NCBI RefSeq assembly: GCF_040047665.1
Contig: NZ_CP157355.1
Location: forward strand, 2,046,001-2,110,000
From: Chitinibacter sp. FCG-7
GTDB lineage: Bacteria > Pseudomonadota > Gammaproteobacteria > Burkholderiales > Chitinibacteraceae
Reading direction: 5' to 3'
DNA: 64,000 nt
A model generated the notes under the pieces. The model worked only from the letters and a program-made list of their open reading frames with translations. It did not search any database and was not told the origin of the DNA. Positions within the stretch are counted from its first letter, which is position 1. Every line of letters starts with the position of its first letter. This document shows positions 18,547 to 27,284 of the stretch, one piece after another. The translations under genes and the position numbers were made by a program.

Positions 18547-19497
18547 ATGCAAATCGATCCCGTTGTGCTGTTTTTTCTGCTGGGGCTGGCTGCCGGGCTG
18601 GCCAAATCCGATCTGAAGCTGCCTAGTGCGCTATACGACACGCTATCGGTGTTTTTGCTGCTGGCCATTGGTATCAAGGGTGGGCTGGCACTGGCCAAGC
18701 AACCGATTATGGATGTGTTGCCGCAAGCGATGCTGGTGCTGCTGATGGGCTCCATCATCCCGCTGCTGTTGTATCCTTTGCTGCGCATCCGGCTGAGCCA
18801 GGTTGATGCGGCCAGCATTGCCGCGCATTATGGTTCGGCATCAGTGGTGACTTTTGCCGTGGGTGTGGCCTATCTTTCGCGCTTGAATATTAGTTACGAG
18901 TCACAAACCACGCTGTTTCTGGTCTTGCTGGAAATGCCCGCTCTGGTGGTGGGAGTGATTCTCTCGCGGCTTAAAGGCAGCGCAGCTGGCGCGGCCAAGC
19001 AGGCGGGTCATGGCTGGGGCAAGCTGCTGCATGAAGTGTTGCTGGGCAAAAGCGTGGTGCTGCTCATTGGCGGCTTGCTGATTGGCTTGATTGCTGGCCC
19101 GCAGGGCATTCAGCCGCTCGATCGAATGTATCTTGATCTGTTCAAACCGGTGCTGACGTTGTTCCTGTTGGAAATGGGGCTGGTCGTGGCGGGTAAATTC
19201 GGTATTTTGCGCCAGCACGGCGCGCTGGTGCTGGCGATTGGTGTGGGTGTGCCGCTGGCCTTGAGCTGGATCGGGATCGGTTTTGGCCTGCTGATGGGCT
19301 TGTCGCTGGGCGGGGTGGTGTTGCTGGCCACGCTGGCAGCGTCAGCCAGCTATATTGCTGCCCCTGCCGCGATGCGGATGGCCGTGCCGCAGGCCAACCC
19401 GGCCTTGTCGCTGGGTGCTGCGCTGGGGGTGACTTTCCCGTTTAATTTGCTGGTGGGCATTCCGGTGTATCACCAATTCACGATGCTGTTTTTTTAA
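18547..19497 (+). CDS. SbtA-like sodium-dependent bicarbonate transporter
   Basis: A 316-residue inner-membrane protein with about ten hydrophobic segments, matching the SbtA (Sbt_1, DUF897) family. Seen features include LLAIGIKGGLAL in the first half, GSASVVTFAVGVAYL, and the inverted-repeat counterpart ASASYIAAPAAMRMAVP in the second half. The family contains the cyanobacterial Na+/HCO3- symporter. Family membership is clear; bicarbonate as the substrate here is inference. The ATG at 18547 is taken as start; a GTG five codons earlier is possible. The PII-like gene begins 10 bases after the stop, as in sbtA-sbtB pairs. Confidence 0.85.
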   Translation: MQIDPVVLFFLLGLAAGLAKSDLKLPSALYDTLSVFLLLAIGIKGGLALAKQPIMDVLPQAMLVLLMGSIIPLLLYPLLRIRLSQVDAASIAAHYGSASVVTFAVGVAYLSRLNISYESQTTLFLVLLEMPALVVGVILSRLKGSAAGAAKQAGHGWGKLLHEVLLGKSVVLLIGGLLIGLIAGPQGIQPLDRMYLDLFKPVLTLFLLEMGLVVAGKFGILRQHGALVLAIGVGVPLALSWIGIGFGLLMGLSLGGVVLLATLAASASYIAAPAAMRMAVPQANPALSLGAALGVTFPFNLLVGIPVYHQFTMLFF

Positions 19498-19506
19498 GGA
19501 CAGACA

Positions 19507-19809
19507 ATGGCTTTCTATCCCAAATCCATGCTGACGCTGGTCACCGAGGCCGTCTTGGAAAACGATCTGGTCGAGTTATTCAATGAGCGCAAGATTCGCG
19601 GCTGGACCATCGTCGCGGCCAGAGGCAAGGGCGCTCATGGCGAAAAACGGGGCAATTTTGACGCCAATGAAAATATCCAGATCGAGCTAATCACCGATAC
19701 CGCCAGCGCCGAAGCCTTGGCCGAGGAAATCATGCAGCGTTTTGGCGAGCATTTTGCCCTGGTGCAGTGGTTGTCCGAAGTGCGCGTATTGCGGGGCGAG
19801 AAATTCTGA
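19507..19809 (+). CDS. PII-like protein, probable SbtB-type partner
   Basis: A 100-residue protein with the ferredoxin-like PII fold: MLTLVTEAVLENDLVELFNERKIRGWTIV resembles the beta-alpha-beta opening of PII proteins, followed by a T-loop-like stretch GKGAHGEKRG and the second beta-alpha-beta IELITDTASAEALAEEIMQRF. It lies 10 bases behind the SbtA-like transporter with AGGACAG upstream of the ATG. SbtB proteins bind adenyl nucleotides and regulate SbtA; that role is expected here from neighbourhood, not shown. Confidence 0.75.
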   Translation: MAFYPKSMLTLVTEAVLENDLVELFNERKIRGWTIVAARGKGAHGEKRGNFDANENIQIELITDTASAEALAEEIMQRFGEHFALVQWLSEVRVLRGEKF

Positions 19810-19892
19810 TGCGCTAGGTGATCCTCTGCGGCCACATTAGCAATTTGGCGCGGTACTGCTATGCTCAGAGCCTGTCACCGAGGATTTTTACC

Positions 19893-20642
19893 ATGCAGTC
19901 CAATCCGCTTTCAGATCGCAAATTGCTGGCCCTCGCCCCCGATCCCAATTCCCCACAATCGCTGATGGTGCAGTTCTACCAGAAGCTGAAAATCGCGATC
20001 ACGGCGGGCTACTGGTTGCCCAACGAATCCTTGCCCACCGCGCTGCAATTTGCTCAGTTGTTTGACTTGCCGCTGGCCACGGTGCAGGTGGTGTTTGACC
20101 GGCTGGTCGGTGAAAGCTGGCTGTTGCAAACCAGTACCCAGTATTACCAGATCACCCCCAAGATTGATCAGCCGATGTCGCATCTGAGCAATTTTTCCGA
20201 TCTATTGCATGCGCGTGGCTTTAAAGCGGGCTCGGTCTGGCTCAAGCGCGAAACAGGCGAACCTGATCTGGAGGAAGAGTGGCGGCTGAAGCTGAAGACC
20301 GGCGAAAAAGTCAGCCGCCTGCAACGCCTGCGTACCGCCAACGATCAGGTGGTTGGCTACGAGTCAACGACCTTACCCAGCCATATTCTGCCCAACCCCG
20401 ATGAAGTCGGCGCATCGCTGTATCAATACATGCACGAGCATCAATTGGTGATTGCCAAGGCGATGGAAGAAATTGACGCCTATATCTGCGATCAAGCGAT
20501 GGCCGAGCTGTGCGGTTTCGTGCCCGGACAGGCTTTGCTGCGTCTGACCCGGGTCAGCTTTTTACCGAATGGCCGCGCTTTTGAATTGACCTACTCCTAT
20601 TTCCGTAGTGATTATTATCGCTATGTGGTTGAGTACAATTGA
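19893..20642 (+). CDS. GntR-family transcriptional regulator (HutC/UTRA type)
   Basis: A 249-residue DNA-binding protein. The N-terminal winged helix-turn-helix has the GntR pattern GYWLPNESLPTALQFAQLFDLPLATVQVVFDRLVGESWL (about residues 37-75). The C-terminal domain from about residue 95 is UTRA-like (RLQRLRTANDQVVGYESTTLP and RAFELTYSYFRSDYYRYVVEYN at the end), which senses a small ligand. The ATG at 19893 has GAGG about 9 bases upstream. The stop codon overlaps the potential TTG of the next gene, so it may be transcribed with the diguanylate cyclase. Targets are unknown. Confidence 0.8.
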   Translation: MQSNPLSDRKLLALAPDPNSPQSLMVQFYQKLKIAITAGYWLPNESLPTALQFAQLFDLPLATVQVVFDRLVGESWLLQTSTQYYQITPKIDQPMSHLSNFSDLLHARGFKAGSVWLKRETGEPDLEEEWRLKLKTGEKVSRLQRLRTANDQVVGYESTTLPSHILPNPDEVGASLYQYMHEHQLVIAKAMEEIDAYICDQAMAELCGFVPGQALLRLTRVSFLPNGRAFELTYSYFRSDYYRYVVEYN

Positions 20643-20653
20643 CCGGGGCCAGC

Positions 20654-22000
20654 ATGAATCAAGACGATACCGATAGTGTCCATTTTGCCGAAGCGGCCTT
20701 GTTGCAGGCTTTACCGGTGGCCGCTTGGATCAAGGATCTGCAGTCGTGTTATATCTGGGTGAATCCCGAGCTGGGGCACTTGCATGGTCTGTCTGCCGAA
20801 GCGTTTCTGGGGCGCAGCGATGCCGATTTGTTGCCCGACTGGTTGTATGAGCATATCCAGTTTGAAGAGCTGGCCGTTCTGGCAACAGGCCAGCCGCGTA
20901 TTGCCGAGCTGGAGCTGCCTTATCCGGGTGAAAATGCCCGTACGCTGCGCTGCCATCGCTCCTGCCTTTACGATGAAGCCGGGCAATTAAGCGGGATTGC
21001 CGGGTTTGCCGTCGATATTTCTGCTGAAAAGCAGTTGCGCAAGGAATTACAGACTCAGATCAACAGTCAGTCCAGCTGGCTGCGGGCGATGAAAGATCAC
21101 GCACTGATTTCAATGATGAACCGCCAAGGGCGGTTTATCTATGTCAGTGAACAATACGGGCGTTTGATCGGTCAGTCCGCCAAAGCCATGCTGGGTCAAT
21201 CGCGTGCCGAATTCGGCCTACAGCCGGAAGGCTTATCAGTTGGCTATTACTTGACGCTGGCCGAGCAGGGTACGCCGGTTACGCTGGAGTTTTCGGGGCA
21301 ACGCCCGGACGGTAGCCCTTACTGGGCGCGCTCCCTGCTGATTGCGCTAAAATCGGCGGCGGATGCCGAGCAGATCTTTTTCGAGCTGGCGACTGATCTG
21401 ACCGCAGAAAAGATGACGGCCAGCGCGCTCAATACCGTGAACGATAATCTGATCGAGCTGATCAATAAAAACACCGAGCTAATTGCTCAGCTGGAAGTGG
21501 TCGCCCGTACCGATCCGCTGACCGGCTTGCTCAATCGCCGCGCATTGTACGAACGAGCCAGGCAAGAGGGCGACCGCGCCAAACGCAAGCGCACGCCACT
21601 GAGCCTGATTGCGTTGGATATTGACCACTTTAAAAAAATCAATGATAGCTACGGGCATGAATGCGGTGATCAGGCGCTGGTGCAATTGGCTCGCTGGTGT
21701 GCTCAGGCTTTGCGCTCCAGCGATCTGATGGCCAGAACGGGCGGTGAAGAATTTATTATTCTGCTACCCGACACCGATCTGGAGCATGCATTGGTGATTG
21801 CCGAGCGCATCCGTGCCTTGGTGCAAAATAGCAAAGTCGTTGTGGAAGAGGGCGAACGGCATTTTTCCTATACGATTAGCCAGGGCGTTGCGCTGGTTGG
21901 CGCCGCCGAATCGGTGCAGGACGCCATGATCCGCGCAGACCGGGCGCTGTATCGCGCCAAATCCGAAGGCCGCAACCGCGTGTGCCAGGCCAGCCTGTAG
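20654..22000 (+). CDS. PAS-PAS-GGDEF diguanylate cyclase
   Basis: A cytoplasmic signalling enzyme of about 448 residues that should make cyclic di-GMP. Two PAS domains (about residues 10-125 and 140-260; LQALPVAAWIKDLQSCYIWVNPELG opens the first) are followed by a short helix and a GGDEF domain. The active site reads GGEEF at residues 363-367. The inhibitory I-site RSSD lies five residues before it, so the enzyme looks both active and feedback-regulated. DPLTGLLNRRAL marks the domain start. No membrane segment. The ATG at 20654 is preferred over an overlapping TTG at 20639. It lies in the same window as a LapD-like c-di-GMP receptor. Confidence 0.92.
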   Translation: MNQDDTDSVHFAEAALLQALPVAAWIKDLQSCYIWVNPELGHLHGLSAEAFLGRSDADLLPDWLYEHIQFEELAVLATGQPRIAELELPYPGENARTLRCHRSCLYDEAGQLSGIAGFAVDISAEKQLRKELQTQINSQSSWLRAMKDHALISMMNRQGRFIYVSEQYGRLIGQSAKAMLGQSRAEFGLQPEGLSVGYYLTLAEQGTPVTLEFSGQRPDGSPYWARSLLIALKSAADAEQIFFELATDLTAEKMTASALNTVNDNLIELINKNTELIAQLEVVARTDPLTGLLNRRALYERARQEGDRAKRKRTPLSLIALDIDHFKKINDSYGHECGDQALVQLARWCAQALRSSDLMARTGGEEFIILLPDTDLEHALVIAERIRALVQNSKVVVEEGERHFSYTISQGVALVGAAESVQDAMIRADRALYRAKSEGRNRVCQASL

Positions 22001-22086
22001 AAAGACGAAATCTATCCATCCGATAGTAATAATTACCGTGCAGTATGCTGCTGTTCTGTGATTCAATCATTGAACTCTCAACAGAT

Positions 22087-22113
22087 TTAGCACTCTAGCA
22101 ATAAGAGTGCTAA
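22087..22113. promoter_or_regulatory. CIRCE operator (HrcA site) upstream of rpoH
   Basis: TTAGCACTC (22087-22095), nine bases, then GAGTGCTAA (22105-22113): a perfect match to the CIRCE consensus bound by the heat-shock repressor HrcA. It lies 40 bases before the rpoH ATG. TTAGCA within the left arm and TAATAT at 22111 could themselves be weak -35/-10 elements, so repressor and RNA polymerase would compete. Confidence 0.92.
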
Positions 22114-22153
22114 TATTGAGCAGTCAATGTATTTTTGGACAGGAGATCGAATC

Positions 22154-23011
<858 letters not shown>

Positions 23012-23052
23012 ATACCTGTGGTGAATGCTGGCGAGTGCCGAAAATGACGCAG

Positions 23053-23082
23053 AAAAAAGGAGAACCTCGGTTCTCCTTTTTT
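23053..23082. terminator. Bidirectional terminator between rpoH and the lapD-like gene
   Basis: AAAAAAGGAGAACC and GGTTCTCCTTTTTT face each other around TC, giving a long stem flanked by an A-run and a T-run. It can serve both converging genes. Confidence 0.85.
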
Positions 23083-23109
23083 ATTGCTTGATGTACTTGG
23101 CGATGCGGC

Positions 23110-25062
23110 TTAAATCACTTCGCTTGGGCGGCCAATCAAGTAGCCTTGTGCGGCTTTCAGCTGCATGTCTTCCAGTTGTTGCCATTGTTGCTGCGTTTCC
23201 ACGCCTTGGGCAATGGTCAGGATATTGAGCGAATCGGCCACTTGCAGCAGCGAGGCAATCATCTGGCGCGAATCCTGATGATCGTTCATATCCCGGATCA
23301 AGCGCCGATCAATCTTCACGTATTGTGGGCGCAGGGTTTGCATCAGCGATGCTGCGCTGGCGGAAAAACCGAAATGGTCGATGCCAAAGCGAAAGCCGCT
23401 ATCGGCCAGTAGTTTGGCCAGCCGTTTGGCCAGCTCGGGGTGAGCCAGTAGCTGATGTTCCGGCACTTCAAATGCGATCCGGCTGGCGTAGGCTTTGATT
23501 TTATCCAGCTGCTGCAGAAAAATATCCTGCCCCTCTACCGTGCCCAAAGCGCCAAGCAGCCCCATATTGAGCGCGATGGATTCCCCGGCCAGAGTCGGGC
23601 TGGTTTTCAGCTTGCCGATAATCACCTCGAATAAAGAGCGCTCGGCTTCTTCCAGTAGGCCGTGGCGCGCGGCCATCGGCACAAACAGCGCGGCCTTGAT
23701 CCAAGGCTGCTGATCGTGTTGCAGTGTGGCGGTAATTTCGTGGTGGAGTATTGCCTTGTGGGCTATGGTTTGCACTGGCTGCGACTGTATACCCCAGTGC
23801 TTGTTGCGAATGGCAGTTTGCAGCACTTCGCGCCATTCCTGCGAGCCACTGGGGTAGTCGTCGCCGCTGGTGCTGGCCGTGGTGCGCTGGATGCTTTCGC
23901 CACCGCCATACAAGGCCTGCTGCAAAGCTAGATCGACCGCGCCCAGCAGGCGGGATTTATTCATTCCGGCAGCAAAATCCACAATCGCCACCGCATAGCG
24001 GATCGGCTTGGGCATTTTGATGGTGATGCTGCGTAGCGAGAGCAAAATATCTTCGCTGAGCTGAACCAGCTGCTGCTCGTCCAGATCGTAGCGCAGCGCC
24101 AGCAGGGTGGTGCCATCGAGCCGTGCCACAATCTGCGCCTGTGGGCCGATGGTGTCGCGCAGTGCGCGGGCAAATTCGGCAATTGCCAGATCGCCATTCT
24201 GATAGCCTTCCTGCGTATTAAATTCGACCAGATTGGCCAGCTGAACGGCGATGGCCGCTGCGTTTTTGTCGTGCGGCTGGTTTTTCAGAATATGGTCAAT
24301 CCTTAAATCTAGGCTGCGCCGGTTATCCAGCCCGCTGATCGGATCGGTAAAGGCCTGATGGCGGTATTCTTCGGCACGCTGCTGCTCAATGGCCAGAAAC
24401 TGCCGTACGCGCTCAATCATCACGTTAAATGCTTCGACCACCCGGCGAAATTCGCGCGTGCCGGGCAGATCGCTGATCGGGTGAAACTGCCTTTGCTGTA
24501 CTTGCTGCGCCGATTGCTCGATCTGGCGCAGTGGTTTAAGCAGCTGGCGCACCAGCACCACCATTAGTAGCAGGCTAATGATATAGACCAGACTCAGAAT
24601 CGCCGTGGTGCGCGTCAGCGTTTTCCAGAGTTGCTGATACGCCAGCGCAGGATCGCTCACCACGACCACGCGGCCCATCTGTCGCCAGCCGTCGCTGATC
24701 AGCGCGCTGCCGGGCGTGAGCTCTAGCGGCAAGGCCGAGACAAACCAGGCGGGAACGCCTTCGATTGTTCTGGCCTGAGCCAGCTTGGCCAGGCTATTGC
24801 CGCGCACCGAAATAATCTCGATATGCAGGTAGTAGCCGCGATCAAGCAAGGCCTTGATCGCCGTTTCGGCCAGAATCACGTCGTCTTTGCCCAGCGCGCG
24901 TGCCAGCGGATAGGCTAGCGATGACGCCGCATCTTGCGCGGTGGCCGAGAGTTGCTCTTGCGCGTATTGGCGCGTACTCTGCACTCGCTCGATAAATAGC
25001 CCGGCCATCAGCACCGTAAACAATAAGGTGAGGCCGATTAAAAACTTGATCCGTAATGACAT
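23110..25062 (-). CDS. lapD: LapD-like c-di-GMP receptor (degenerate GGDEF-EAL)
   Basis: A 650-residue inner-membrane receptor. A first membrane segment (about 5-25) precedes a periplasmic LapD/MoxY-type domain with QDAASSLAYPLA, DRGYYLHIEI, VPAWFVSALPLE and DGWRQMGRVVVVSDPALAYQQLW. A second membrane segment and a HAMP-like linker lead to a GGDEF domain whose active site reads RLDGTTLLAL and an EAL domain reading HHEITATL, with IDHFGFS in place of the catalytic DDFGTG. Both enzyme sites are therefore lost, as in LapD, which binds c-di-GMP and sequesters the LapG protease. A LapG-type gene lies at 36141. The ATG at 25062 sits 17 bases after the previous gene, with AAAGG upstream. Confidence 0.85.
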   Translation of the reverse strand: MSLRIKFLIGLTLLFTVLMAGLFIERVQSTRQYAQEQLSATAQDAASSLAYPLARALGKDDVILAETAIKALLDRGYYLHIEIISVRGNSLAKLAQARTIEGVPAWFVSALPLELTPGSALISDGWRQMGRVVVVSDPALAYQQLWKTLTRTTAILSLVYIISLLLMVVLVRQLLKPLRQIEQSAQQVQQRQFHPISDLPGTREFRRVVEAFNVMIERVRQFLAIEQQRAEEYRHQAFTDPISGLDNRRSLDLRIDHILKNQPHDKNAAAIAVQLANLVEFNTQEGYQNGDLAIAEFARALRDTIGPQAQIVARLDGTTLLALRYDLDEQQLVQLSEDILLSLRSITIKMPKPIRYAVAIVDFAAGMNKSRLLGAVDLALQQALYGGGESIQRTTASTSGDDYPSGSQEWREVLQTAIRNKHWGIQSQPVQTIAHKAILHHEITATLQHDQQPWIKAALFVPMAARHGLLEEAERSLFEVIIGKLKTSPTLAGESIALNMGLLGALGTVEGQDIFLQQLDKIKAYASRIAFEVPEHQLLAHPELAKRLAKLLADSGFRFGIDHFGFSASAASLMQTLRPQYVKIDRRLIRDMNDHQDSRQMIASLLQVADSLNILTIAQGVETQQQWQQLEDMQLKAAQGYLIGRPSEVI

Positions 25063-25079
25063 GATGGCCTTTGGCTCGA

Positions 25080-26600
25080 TCAATCGGCCGCCGGGGGCGG
25101 CACACGGGTTAATGAAGGTGGCGCTTTATCGACCTGCGACGCACACCAGCCCAGCGCGATAATCACTGTAATCAGCAGCGCGTTGGCCGGAATCTGCAGA
25201 TTGAAATCCACCGTGCTATGCAGCACGATCTCCAGCATCGCCATCAGTGCGCCCAGTGCAATGCCCTTGGCTACCGGGTGCGAGCGAGTCTGAATGGTGC
25301 GAATAATTCGCCAGAACGAGGCCAGAACCAGCAGTGCAAACAGGCTGGCGCCGATCACGCCGTAGTCTGTCAGGATTTCGACATAATCGTTATGAGCATG
25401 ATCATAATAGCCGCGCGATTCGGCGGGGCGGTATTGCGGGAAAATCGAGTAGAAAGTCCCGGCTCCCGAGCCAAACCAGAAATAATCGGCAATCGCCGGG
25501 CGCGCATAGGCAATCGGCAGCGCGCGCTCTTCGACTGATTCTTCCAACCGGGGTTTGACAAAATTTAGCTCGTCGCTGGCTTGCTGCTGCGCCTGGGCGG
25601 CCAGCTCCTTTTTCTCGGCTTTGCTGATCTGCGTGGCCTCCAGCCGTGCCACGACCTTATCCAGCCCAACCCATTGCCCCAGAATCCAGATGTCGATGAC
25701 GATCAGGCTGGCTAGCAGGACGAGCACCACTTTGCGTGTTTTCTGGCTATACACCGCGTATAGCGCCAGACTCAGCAGCATGGCGATGAAAAAACCGGCG
25801 TTACCCATGCGCGAGCGCGTCATCACCAGTGCAATCACCAAAATCACCAGCGCCAGTCGCAGCAGCATTTTCCGACTAAGCAGAAAATCCAGTCCATGCA
25901 CCAGCCAGCGTTTGCTGGTGGCCGGGCTGGATTTTTCCAGCTGCACCAGAAACAGCCCAATCCCCACCGATAAACACATTGCCAACATGGCTGCGGTATT
26001 GTTGTGATAAACAAAAGTGCCGCGCATCCGGTCGTGCAGCACTTCGCTGGTAAACAGCTCGTACTGCGCCTCGACCGAAAACAGATAGCCGCCCAGTAAA
26101 GCCTGAAACAGAGCCATGCCAATCAGGGCATACGCCAGCGTATTCATCCGGCGGGCCGAGCGCACCAGCAACACCGTGAATAGAAAGGCCGAGGCGTAAA
26201 TGAGGCACAAGGCCGCTTGCAGCTGGGTATGCGCGGCATTGAGCGACAAAGTTGCGCTGCCAAGCGGCGCAACGCGATGCCAAGTTTCCCCCACAGTGGG
26301 AGATAGTGTGGTCAAAATCGAATGAGGCAGGGGTATGGTCTGGAAAGTAATTACCAGTAATATACCCAGCAATATACCTATGGGGAGTTTGAATTGCAGG
26401 CAGCGCGCCCAAACCGCAGACCATTGCCCACGGAATATCCACACCGCACCCAGCCACAGCGCGCAAGTGAGCAAGAGCAAAATACCCACCGCCCAGGTAC
26501 GATTGCTCGCCAAAGGCACGGGCGCCCAGACCAATTGCAGTATCAGCAGCCAGAACAGCGGCGCATCACGATCCGAACGGAGGTCGGCAGAATTGACCAT
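25080..26600 (-). CDS. O-antigen ligase / Wzy_C family membrane protein
   Basis: A protein of about 506 residues with ten or more membrane segments. It carries the large periplasmic loop and motif of the O-antigen ligase superfamily, YYDHAHNDYVEILTDYGVIG (near residue 410). Members join polymerised glycans to lipid A or to proteins, or polymerise repeat units. A charged insertion (SKAEKKELAAQAQQQ) lies in the loop before it. The ATG at 26600 is taken; GTG and earlier codons are also possible. It precedes the lapD-like gene by 17 bases, so the two are probably co-transcribed. It is separate from the Wzy of the polysaccharide locus at 32040, so its acceptor may differ. Confidence 0.8.
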   Translation of the reverse strand: MVNSADLRSDRDAPLFWLLILQLVWAPVPLASNRTWAVGILLLLTCALWLGAVWIFRGQWSAVWARCLQFKLPIGILLGILLVITFQTIPLPHSILTTLSPTVGETWHRVAPLGSATLSLNAAHTQLQAALCLIYASAFLFTVLLVRSARRMNTLAYALIGMALFQALLGGYLFSVEAQYELFTSEVLHDRMRGTFVYHNNTAAMLAMCLSVGIGLFLVQLEKSSPATSKRWLVHGLDFLLSRKMLLRLALVILVIALVMTRSRMGNAGFFIAMLLSLALYAVYSQKTRKVVLVLLASLIVIDIWILGQWVGLDKVVARLEATQISKAEKKELAAQAQQQASDELNFVKPRLEESVEERALPIAYARPAIADYFWFGSGAGTFYSIFPQYRPAESRGYYDHAHNDYVEILTDYGVIGASLFALLVLASFWRIIRTIQTRSHPVAKGIALGALMAMLEIVLHSTVDFNLQIPANALLITVIIALGWCASQVDKAPPSLTRVPPPAAD

Positions 26601-26668
26601 CACGACAATACATCCTGAGCGTATCAACCGTTAGCAATGAGAAATGCGGCAGAACGATTGAACAACAC

Positions 26669-26697
26669 AAAAAAAAGAAGATGCGCAAGGCATCTTC
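26669..26697 (-). terminator. Rho-independent terminator for the Ala-rich protein gene
   Basis: Read on the minus strand, the 8-bp stem GAAGATGC / GCATCTTC with a 5-base loop is followed by eight T residues (A-run at 26669-26676 on the plus strand). Confidence 0.85.
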
Positions 26698-26722
26698 CCG
26701 GGTTTACCAAAAAAGGCACAAA

Positions 26723-27268
26723 TTAATTACGCGAAACCGCAGAGCCGCCACCGCCGCCCAGTGAAGGCGCGCTAGGCAAGGCCAATACTGGCGCTGCAGC
26801 ATTGCCAGCTGCAGGGGGAGCTGCGTTGTTGGCTGCAGGGTTGTCACCTGATGCTGTCGATTGTGCAAACTGTGCCGGGTCAAGACCTTTGCTCACGGCT
26901 GCTGCTGCAATGGCTTGCTCGGATACGCCTGCTGAAGCCAGGCCGCTGGCAATCTCGCTGCCTTTGGCACCTGCTGCTGACATAGCCGACATGATGGCAT
27001 CGGTTTTTACGCCTGCTTTGGCCAAGCTGGCAGCCACGGCATCAGCTTTAAAACCCTGATTCAACAATGTCACCGCAACCTGATCAGCTGAAATGCCTGC
27101 AGCCAGTGCCGCCGCCGTGATGTCTTCGGCGGTTTTATTTTCTTTTTTCATGGTTTGCACCATGGCTTCGATCTGTGCAGGCGTCATTGTTTTATCAAAC
27201 GCTGCAAAGGCAGTCAGGCTCAGCGACACTGATAGCGCCAGACCCAGAGCAATTGATTTTAAGTTCAT
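26723..27268 (-). CDS. Secreted Ala-rich helical-repeat protein, unknown function
   Basis: A 181-residue protein with a Sec signal peptide (MNLKSIALGLALSVSLSLTAFA, cleavage expected after AFA). The mature part has short repeated helical units of about 15-20 residues built on the pattern AxAAGxxxxxVAxxLxxxG, for example ALAAGISADQVAVTLLNQG, SLAKAGVKTDAIMSAMSAAG and GLASAGVSEQAIAAAAVSKG. A low-complexity Asn/Ala/Pro/Gly tail ends in GGGGGSAVSRN. No family is recognised. It is a single transcription unit closed by its own terminator, next to the polysaccharide locus; a periplasmic or extracellular structural role is possible but unproved. Confidence 0.65.
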   Translation of the reverse strand: MNLKSIALGLALSVSLSLTAFAAFDKTMTPAQIEAMVQTMKKENKTAEDITAAALAAGISADQVAVTLLNQGFKADAVAASLAKAGVKTDAIMSAMSAAGAKGSEIASGLASAGVSEQAIAAAAVSKGLDPAQFAQSTASGDNPAANNAAPPAAGNAAAPVLALPSAPSLGGGGGSAVSRN

Positions 27269-27284
27269 GATTTTTAACCTATGA

